Positions 55,968 to 61,185 of a DNA stretch of 61,185 nt are shown one piece after another. Made by a program: the position numbers and the translations under genes. How positions within the stretch are numbered: the stretch's first letter is position 1; every line of letters starts with the position of its first letter. The notes under the pieces were generated by a model, which was not told the DNA's origin, did not search any database, and was given only the letters and a program-made list of their open reading frames with translations. The stretch covers positions 1 to 61,185 of the forward strand of contig NZ_NPML01000022.1 in assembly GCF_002252565.1 (NCBI RefSeq), in the 5' to 3' direction. The stretch is from Petroclostridium xylanilyticum. Lineage in GTDB: Bacteria; Bacillota; Clostridia; SK-Y3.

Positions 55968-57398
55968 TTGAACAACATTATATCAGTTTTACTACTATAC
56001 ATTCAATTACAATATCAAATTATTATATATCTTATGTGTTGCGTTCTTGGCAAACACTCTCCCCGCAAGTATTACGATGAGCCTGTTAAAAAACCCTACC
56101 GTAAGCTTGTGGTAGATGAAATGCCTATTATTAAAACCCTTGAGAAACTTGATTACAAAAAGCTTATTGCTGATCAGCTTAAAGCTACTGGCAAACTCAT
56201 TACCCCAGTGAAGAGAAGGAAACCTTCTACTGTCCCTGAAACTATAACCTGCCCCAGATGTAATGCCCCTCATGATTACCTGTACGATAATACAGGTGGC
56301 AGAGGTCAGTATTTATGCAAGGTTTGTGAGTGTACCTTCAATAAGAAGAACTACTATCTCAAAAACCTTTTATTCTGCTGCCCTCACTGTGGTAAGGTTC
56401 TTACTCAACAAAAGCAGCGTAAGGACTTTAATATCCATAAGTGTAAGAATCCTAAATGTCCATATTACCTTAACAAACTTAACTCAATGTCTGCTGAAGA
56501 AAAGCTACGTTATGAAGCTAATCCCCATGACTTTAAGCTGCACTACATCTATAGAGAGTTTAATATTGATTTTGAACCTCTTGCAAAGAAAGCCTCGCAG
56601 CCCAATACTGTGAATTTATCAAGATTATCTGTTTCTCCTCACATTCTTGGTCTTATCCTTACCTACTACGTAAACTTCGGTATGTCTTCAAGGCAGACTG
56701 CTGCATTGATGCGTGAAGTCCATGGTGTAAGTGTTTCCCACCAATCGGTACTAAACTACGCAGATGCTGTTGCCCGTAATATTAAGCCTTTTATCGACAA
56801 CTACAAGTATAGCCCGTCTGGCTCCATCTGTGGCGACGAGACGTATATCAAGGTTAATGGTAAATGGCATTATGTGTTCTTCATCTTTGATGCGGTAAAA
56901 AAGATTATTCTCTCTTATCCGGTATCTCCTAATCGAGATACTGTTACTGCTATCAAGGCATTGGACGATACCCTATCCAAATTTGAAAACATACCTGATG
57001 ATCTTACTCTAATCTTTGATGGTAACCCCATCTATATACTAGCTCAGCATTACTTCGCCCAATACGGTATTCACTTTGATATCAAGCAGGTTATCGGCCT
57101 TTCTAATGATGATCCTGTCTCTGAGGAATACCGCCCTCTCAAACAAATTATTGAGAGACTCAACCGCACCTTCAAACGTGATTACAGGCCTACCAATGGT
57201 TTCAATAGTTTTGATGGTTCTGTGTCGTTCTTAACCCTATTTGTTGCCTATTTTAATTTTCTAAGGCCACACTCAACATTGGAAGGTAAAGTTCCAGTAG
57301 TATTGGAAGAACTATCTGCACTTCCCAATATGCCTGCCAGATGGCAGATACTTATTAAGATGTCACAGGCCTATATTAAAACACAACAATCAGCTTAA
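55968..57398 (+). CDS. IS6/IS1202-like DDE transposase with N-terminal zinc ribbons
   Basis: A 476-aa transposase. Two Cys-rich ribbons lie at ~98-125 (CPRCNAP and CKVCECTF) and ~133-165 (CCPHCGK and CKNPKCPYY). A helix-turn-helix region lies near 225-260 (YYVNFGMSSRQTAALMREVHG). The DDE core follows: first Asp in CGDETYIKVNGKWHYVF (~285), second in LIFDGNPIY (~345), Glu in IIERLNRTFKR (~385), ending with the LRPHSTL-type block. The start is TTG 55968 after AAAGGAG. The frame is intact, so the copy is potentially active. Confidence 0.85.
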   Translation: MNNIISVLLLYIQLQYQIIIYLMCCVLGKHSPRKYYDEPVKKPYRKLVVDEMPIIKTLEKLDYKKLIADQLKATGKLITPVKRRKPSTVPETITCPRCNAPHDYLYDNTGGRGQYLCKVCECTFNKKNYYLKNLLFCCPHCGKVLTQQKQRKDFNIHKCKNPKCPYYLNKLNSMSAEEKLRYEANPHDFKLHYIYREFNIDFEPLAKKASQPNTVNLSRLSVSPHILGLILTYYVNFGMSSRQTAALMREVHGVSVSHQSVLNYADAVARNIKPFIDNYKYSPSGSICGDETYIKVNGKWHYVFFIFDAVKKIILSYPVSPNRDTVTAIKALDDTLSKFENIPDDLTLIFDGNPIYILAQHYFAQYGIHFDIKQVIGLSNDDPVSEEYRPLKQIIERLNRTFKRDYRPTNGFNSFDGSVSFLTLFVAYFNFLRPHSTLEGKVPVVLEELSALPNMPARWQILIKMSQAYIKTQQSA

Positions 57399-57447
57399 TC
57401 ATTTTCTCTATATAAATAAATCAAAAAATGATATAGCAGTAGTCACC

Positions 57448-57594
57448 GGACCTGTGGAGTTTGTGGGTAACCCGCTGCTTTTAGGGGTGTGGGTAACCTG
57501 TGTGCAAAGTGTTGGCAACATGCTTTTCGTTGTCAATGCTTTGTGCACAGGTTATCCATGCCCCGGGCGGGTTATCCATAAACTCCATAGGTCT
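57448..57594 (+). ncRNA. Long G.U-rich hairpin in the 3' region of the IS
   Basis: Three helices stack into one foldback: 57448-57475 with 57567-57594 (28 bp), 57484-57490 with 57558-57564 (7 bp), and 57491-57519 with 57529-57557 (29 bp). They enclose a 9-nt apical loop and one asymmetric bulge (57476-57483 against 57565-57566). Of 64 pairs, 12 are G.U and none is A.C in the plus-strand RNA; the opposite strand would have 12 mismatches. This points to selection on a plus-strand transcript, in the same sense as the transposase. No known RNA family is recognised. Confidence 0.65.
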
Positions 57595-57745
57595 ATTAGA
57601 TAGTACCTCGCCATTCAGGAACATGCCATGGCACATTCCTTCTTCGTGCAAATCTTCAGTATTTAAATCTCAATGTACAACATTACAATTTTTGTTATTA
57701 TTGGTAGCTCAACTTCATGTTTTCATAGAACTTTTGACACTACCC

Positions 57746-57795
57746 CGAAGCATATCATCTCGAAATAAAGGTGTCAACAACCCCGTCCCCTTGAT
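57746..57795 (-). mobile_element. Miniature RAYT-derived element, copy 4 (end fragment)
   Basis: Only the last 50 bp of the element remain (CGAAG-ATATCATCTCGAAATA to CCCCGTCCCCTTGAT), cut by the IS right end at 57744. 57796-57889 shows no gene. Confidence 0.65.
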
Positions 57796-57889
57796 ACGTC
57801 CCCTTGACAAACTTTCAAAATTCATCAAGTTCAAGCAGATCATTTACAGACAAATATCTTAGTATTACTAAACTTCCTCTTCTTCCACA

Positions 57890-58072
57890 TTATTTCTTTC
57901 TTTTGTCAATATTATAACAAATAATAGTAATTATACTTGCAATACTAGTTATAATAAATGCTATCCCCATTGCAGGTATTTCAAATAATATATAGCATAT
58001 CCCTGTTAAAATTGAATTGAAAATGCTTACAATTATCGAAAATTTGTATGCTTTAAATTTATCTTTAAACAT
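57890..58072 (-). CDS. Small two-helix membrane protein, possible immunity peptide
   Basis: A 60-aa protein, MFKDKFKAYKFSIIVSIFNS..., with two membrane helices (~10-30 and 33-53) and a basic tail (NIDKRKK). Start choice: ATG 58072 follows AGGAGAGATGAA; the longer frame to 58105 has no site. Size, topology and position downstream of peptides 6 and 7 fit small bacteriocin immunity proteins, but no family is recognised. Confidence 0.55.
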   Translation of the reverse strand: MFKDKFKAYKFSIIVSIFNSILTGICYILFEIPAMGIAFIITSIASIITIICYNIDKRKK

Positions 58073-58153
58073 TTCATCTCTCCTATATTGTTTCAGACAA
58101 AACATTAGTTTATCGTCACAACGATTCTTGATATTTAATAATAATTAATGTGC

Positions 58154-58232
58154 AAGAAAGAACCTTATCTTAGTCATCACCATCTATCTTACTTGATAAA
58201 CAATGACATCTAAAATTATAAGGCTCTTTCTT
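58154..58232 (-). terminator. Long hairpin after peptide gene 6
   Basis: AAGAAAGAACCTTAT (58154-58168) pairs with ATAAGGCTCTTTCTT (58218-58232), one wobble in 15 bp, with a 49-nt internal region. It lies 34 bp downstream of the peptide-6 stop. No good T-run follows, so its role (terminator, stabiliser) is open. Confidence 0.45.
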
Positions 58233-58265
58233 TAACATTTTAACATATACTATTTGTAATCGTTA

Positions 58266-58520
58266 CTAGATATTACTTGCTATCGTCGCAAGGCCACCAC
58301 CAACTGCGGCTATTCCACCAACTATCATGCCAGCACCAGCAAACTTTGTTGCAGTTGTTGGTTCAGGAGCAGCTATCAATGCTGCACCCCCAACTACACT
58401 TGCAACTCCTCCGATAACTGTAGCTACACCGCCTACAACTCCCCAGAAGGTTCCCCCCTCAATTTGACCTAATGAATATTCATTTAATTCTATAAAATTA
58501 TTACCAATGCACAGTTCCAT
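58266..58520 (-). CDS. Double-glycine-leader bacteriocin-like peptide 6
   Basis: An 84-aa precursor: leader NNFIELNEYSLGQIEGG, mature part TFWGVVGGVATVIGGVASVV... with many GG and GxxxG steps. Start choice: ATG 58520 (MELCIGNN) follows AGGAG; the upstream ATG 58538 starts inside that site. It lies 30 bp after peptide 7's stop on the same strand, so the two are co-transcribed and could act as a two-peptide bacteriocin. Confidence 0.75.
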   Translation of the reverse strand: MELCIGNNFIELNEYSLGQIEGGTFWGVVGGVATVIGGVASVVGGAALIAAPEPTTATKFAGAGMIVGGIAAVGGGLATIASNI

Positions 58521-58550
58521 AATATATCTCCTCTCCATATATAAACTTAT

Positions 58551-58814
58551 TTATTTAGTAGCCCAATCTAACATACTTGCGCCTGCAGCTACCATACCTG
58601 ATGCTGCACCTACACCTATAGCTACTCCAACAACTGGTGTGCCTACTACACTACCACCTATTCCTGCCACTACTCCAACAACCGGAGCTATCCCAATACA
58701 AACCGCACCAGCAGTTGCAGCCGTAACTTGCCAAAAACCGCCACCATCAACAACCATCAGTTCCTCATTTGTTAAGTTAACAAAATTACTATTCTCAACT
58801 AATGCTTTTACCAT
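58551..58814 (-). CDS. Double-glycine-leader bacteriocin-like peptide 7
   Basis: An 87-aa precursor: leader NFVNLTNEELMVVDGG, then a mature part GFWQVTAATAGAVCIGIAPV... with GVVAGIGGSVVG and GVGAASGMVAAG segments. ATG 58814 follows GGGAGGTC. The first mature residues GFW resemble TFW of peptide 6, supporting a recent common origin. A miniature RAYT element begins 44 bp upstream of the start, so it may now lie within or replace the promoter. Confidence 0.75.
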   Translation of the reverse strand: MVKALVENSNFVNLTNEELMVVDGGGFWQVTAATAGAVCIGIAPVVGVVAGIGGSVVGTPVVGVAIGVGAASGMVAAGASMLDWATK

Positions 58815-58858
58815 TTGTTTGACCTCCCTCAATAATCTTTGATTTTCTTTTAATGAAG

Positions 58859-59184
58859 AGCAACGGCGACGGTTCTCACTGTCAAGCTTTACTGACAGCA
58901 ACCCTATTAATACCCGTTACTCTTGATATCTGTAGAACAGAAAATTCCTCTATTTCCTTGGATTTCTTCAAAATACTACTTCTTTTTTCGCTATCTAATC
59001 TTTGTATGTCCGATGCGTCTATCCCTATCATCTTCAAAAATGTCTTGTTGATTGATCACTTTTAGCATAATATGATATATCCCACTGCTGCTTTTTTCTC
59101 ATGCATGTCTTGCCATGCCAAAACACCTCCATTTCGAAGAATATCATCTCGAAATAAAGGTGTCAACAACCCCGTCCCCTTGAT
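58859..59184 (-). mobile_element. Miniature RAYT-derived element, copy 5 (complete)
   Basis: Nearly identical to copy 2 over ~325 bp, with a single change in the end word (AGCAACGGCGACGG). It has the same internal fusion and the same TGA after MARHA. It occupies most of the gap 58815-59468. The remaining 59185-59361 is AT-rich with no gene. Confidence 0.75.
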
Positions 59185-59361
59185 ATCCTTCAAAATTATT
59201 GCCAAAATTATTCAAATGTATGCATAAACTTGAACAAAATTGGCAATACTATCTAATGTAAAGATGTACTTGTAATATTCTGTAAACTAAATGAATATCT
59301 AAACCTCTTGCTTAAGAAGGACTTAGATAAATCAAATACACTTAATTATTTACATTCCCGA

Positions 59362-59386
59362 GAGGAGCGGTCAACTGCCGCTCCTC
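59362..59386. repeat. Border hairpin, copy 2 (inverted)
   Basis: GAGGAGCGG / CCGCTCCTC with loop TCAACTG, the exact inverse of 47536-47560 at the other side of the island. Confidence 0.6.
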
Positions 59387-59468
59387 ATGATGATAGAGGC
59401 CGATTCAATTAAACAATTTCAATTTCTAAATCTCTTCACAACTTAAAGCAGCATATGACTTTATTAGA

Positions 59469-60128
59469 TTACAGCGGCAACATCTCTAATTTTTCTATAA
59501 CAGAATATAGGAATTTCCATTTGCCATCTTCTTTTATAAGCTTATGAATGGAAGTATTCCTGTTATCAGTATAATATAATTCACCTTCCAGCTTTCTGAC
59601 CTCGGTAACAACCCTTATTTCACATGTGTTTCCATCATAAGACAGAATCTCCCGGTCTATCAGTTTAAAATCCAGTACATAGTTATCAAACATGTATTGT
59701 ACGGCCTGCTGCGTAGAATTCCTTGCATACTCACTTACCTTTGCGGACAAATCGTCTAATACACCTTTTATATCCTTTTCGGCCATGTGTTGATAGTTCA
59801 GGTCAATAGTTTTATAGATTGCATCCTTTTCTTCCTCGCTGATTTTAATACCGTCAATCCTGATTGTGCCGGTTACGCCATCCCACTCTACATTTTTGTA
59901 GAAAGATTCAGATATGTACCGTAACGGGACATAGGTCGTACCGTTATAGACAAAAGGCTGTTTGTCCTGTAGAGGAGTTACGTCCGCTCCGTTAATTACA
60001 ATCTTTTTTACCGTATCCAGTGAGACTTCAATAGTTTTTGTAATGGATTGCGCAAACCCGTTAGAACCCATAATAATTGCCATTACAACCATACCTGCCA
60101 AAAATGATTTTACACTCCATCTTTTCAT
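59469..60128 (-). CDS. Exported stalk-domain (copper amine oxidase N-terminal-like) protein
   Basis: A 219-aa protein: signal peptide (FLAGMVVMAIIMGSNGFAQS, ~9-28), then one stalk domain (~33-92, with VNGADVTPLQ-type start VINGADVTPLQDKQPFVYNGTTYVPLRYISE in parts and the WDGVTGTIRIDG end). A C-terminal ~110-residue region follows that looks like an NTF2/SnoaL-type fold (AEKDIKGVLDDLSAKVSEY, and the closing ...HKLIKEDGKWKFLYSV). Stalk domains are common in clostridial surface proteins. ATG follows AAAAGGAG. It lies outside the island. Confidence 0.78.
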   Translation of the reverse strand: MKRWSVKSFLAGMVVMAIIMGSNGFAQSITKTIEVSLDTVKKIVINGADVTPLQDKQPFVYNGTTYVPLRYISESFYKNVEWDGVTGTIRIDGIKISEEEKDAIYKTIDLNYQHMAEKDIKGVLDDLSAKVSEYARNSTQQAVQYMFDNYVLDFKLIDREILSYDGNTCEIRVVTEVRKLEGELYYTDNRNTSIHKLIKEDGKWKFLYSVIEKLEMLPL

Positions 60129-60307
60129 AGTAAATAGCTCCTTTTCTTATAGATTTTCTTTTTCTTAATCTTTCTCTCTAATTCTTACAATTTCACCAAT
60201 TAACAAGTAATCACCCCTTCTGCCTATCCATATCGTACATAATTTGAAATGTCCGGCCTCTTTTCTTTTAATAAATTGAGGATATTTCATAATTCAAAAA
60301 TCAAGAA

Positions 60308-60384
60308 TGTGGATAACATTTGCTAAAATAACTGAAAATGTGCAAAAAAGGGTAGACTATCCCTGCAATAGATAGTTATCCACA
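60308..60384. other. Two DnaA-box-like sites in inverted orientation
   Basis: TGTGGATAA (60308-60316) and TTATCCACA (60376-60384) are perfect matches to the DnaA box TTATNCACA, facing each other 59 bp apart in the 313-bp gap before the transposase. They may belong to the flanking IS end or be DnaA titration sites. No DUE or dnaA/dnaN gene supports an origin here. Confidence 0.4.
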
Positions 60385-60441
60385 ATTATGAAGTTTCTAA
60401 ATTAATGAAATATCATCTCCTGTTCTTTGATAATTAAATTA

Positions 60442-61185
60442 TTAAGCTGCAATATTTTTTGATTGTTCTGCTTTTGCAATTCTTGCAGCAATAATTGCAA
60501 TGCAGGTCAAGTCCACAAATACTTTTGCTTTTTTTAATCCTGCTACTCGTAGATTATACAAAGCATAGTTTTCTTTTCCATTACCAAAGAAACGTTCAAC
60601 AGATGTTCTTTCGTCATATAGATTATCCCATGCTTCTGTTCCTCGTAATGGATAAGAAATAAACCTTGGATTGTCTTTGATTTTAACCTTGCCAACATAC
60701 CCTGATTTTGCAGTGGTACACCAATTTGAACCCATAGGACAATTAGCTTTTCCGCAAGTATGAGGACATAATAACCGAATGGTTCCATTATCATTGCCGC
60801 CATTCACATATGGAAAATTCATGGTGCAAACAAGTTGACCTTCCCAGTTGATGCCTTCAGGCGGAATTTTTGTATTTCTCCAATTAATGGATATGATGGC
60901 TTGAGCACCAAGCAATATGGCATGCTGATAGATGGCTGGTGTATCATAGCCTGTATCCATAATGTAATATGATGGTTTGAATAAGTTTTCATAATCTTCT
61001 TTAAGCTTATTCATGAGTGGTATTGCCATTACCATATCTGCTATATTTGCAGGGGTTATGATATACCCTAATGGTATACCGCTTGTTGTATCAACTACGG
61101 CGTGCATCTTCCAGCCAAACCATTTTATCATATTACCGTTGGTATCTTGCTTGGCACCCCAGTGAGGAAACTCAGGATTGTTTTC
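60442..61185 (-). CDS. DDE transposase, 5' end cut by window
   Basis: The C-terminal ~247 residues of an IS1182/IS5-type transposase are visible and the frame stays open to the right edge (ENNPEFPHWGAKQDTNG...). DDE elements are WFGWKMHAVVDTTSGIPLGY (first Asp region), IMDTGYDTPAIYQHAI (second Asp) and the DERTSVERFFGNGKENY block with the Glu, followed by LRVAGLKKAKVFVDLTCIAI. A Cys-rich insert (CPHTCGKANCPMGSNWC) lies between the second Asp and the Glu. No lesion is seen in the visible part. Confidence 0.82.
   Translation of the reverse strand, partial: ENNPEFPHWGAKQDTNGNMIKWFGWKMHAVVDTTSGIPLGYIITPANIADMVMAIPLMNKLKEDYENLFKPSYYIMDTGYDTPAIYQHAILLGAQAIISINWRNTKIPPEGINWEGQLVCTMNFPYVNGGNDNGTIRLLCPHTCGKANCPMGSNWCTTAKSGYVGKVKIKDNPRFISYPLRGTEAWDNLYDERTSVERFFGNGKENYALYNLRVAGLKKAKVFVDLTCIAIIAARIAKAEQSKNIAA

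Larger units (their letters stand above)
55775..57744 (+). mobile_element. Complete IS with zinc-ribbon DDE transposase and 3' hairpin RNA
   Basis: A 1970-bp element bounded by GGTAGTGTCAAAA (55775-) and its inverse TTTTGACACTACC (-57744). It carries one transposase gene (55968-57398) and a 346-bp 3' region dominated by a giant foldback (57448-57594). The sequences just outside the ends do not match each other, so there is no target duplication; insertion was followed by rearrangement or recombination with another copy. The right end abuts a fragment of the miniature RAYT element. Confidence 0.85.

Noticed and set aside
47564-59184. ORFs of 60-76 codons inside the miniature elements on both strands
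   Set aside because: They are frames through a non-coding deletion derivative, lack ribosome sites, and repeat identically in each copy.
60308-60384. Chromosomal or plasmid replication origin
   Set aside because: Only two DnaA boxes, no AT-rich unwinding repeats, and no dnaA, dnaN or rep gene nearby.

Overview
The window looks like a chromosomal segment of a low-GC, Gram-positive, anaerobic plant-polysaccharide degrader of the class Clostridia. The evidence is AT-rich DNA with strong AGGAGG-type ribosome sites, lipoprotein-type sugar binding proteins, YesM/YesN/YesS-type regulators, an SLH-domain protein, a 'stalk' (copper amine oxidase N-terminal) domain protein and a T-box leader. The species cannot be named from sequence alone.

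Layout. (1) 1-1.9 kb: an IS1634-like element (cut by the window edge) that has removed all but the 3' tail of a KduD-like dehydrogenase gene. (2) 2.3-17.5 kb: a pectin/rhamnogalacturonan utilisation locus. A membrane-bound YesS-like AraC regulator is divergent from a CUT1 importer (YtcQ/YteP/YtcP type). The importer is followed by GH28, GH105, an alpha/beta-hydrolase esterase, a CE8 pectinesterase, a PL26/YetA-like lyase, a GH43 tail remnant and an SGNH rhamnogalacturonan acetylesterase. None of the enzymes has a signal peptide, so oligosaccharides are probably imported and then dismantled in the cytoplasm. (3) 17.5-22.8 kb, minus strand: a metal cluster with a Fur-family regulator, CbiM-CbiQ-CbiO, a ZIP transporter and a YibE/F protein, plus Fur-family operators and a possible Fur-controlled small RNA. 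(4) 22.8-31.7 kb: a second sugar system, with a YesM-type kinase and an orphan binding lipoprotein divergent from a YesN-type response regulator, a second binding protein and two permeases. (5) 31.7-38.9 kb, minus strand: a T-box-controlled branched-chain amino acid operon, ilvB-ilvN-ilvC-leuA-cimA. (6) 39.0-44.2 kb: GH31 and GH13 alpha-glucosidases under a LacI-family repressor with matching operators. (7) 44.4-47.5 kb: DUF951, MscS, a membrane protein, an SLH protein and a stress protein.

(8) 47.5-59.4 kb is an accessory island. It carries seven small genes for double-glycine-leader, glycine-rich hydrophobic peptides (bacteriocin-like), several small membrane proteins that could be immunity factors, a broken RelE-type TA pair, an AbiE type IV TA pair and a broken conjugative-element (DUF3991/TOPRIM) gene. 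It also holds five copies or fragments of a miniature element derived by internal deletion from a REP-associated tyrosine transposase, and one complete IS whose 3' region encodes a 64-bp RNA hairpin. No dedicated peptide exporter/peptidase is in the window. Inverted copies of one short hairpin bracket the island. (9) 59.5-61.2 kb: a stalk-domain lipid-free exported protein and a second transposase cut by the right edge.

The most unusual signals are the IS-borne long hairpin, whose every non-Watson-Crick position is G.U in one strand only; the peptide island with its duplicated leader; the miniature RAYT element; a pair of intergenic elements with compensatory changes; and a candidate Fur-controlled sRNA.
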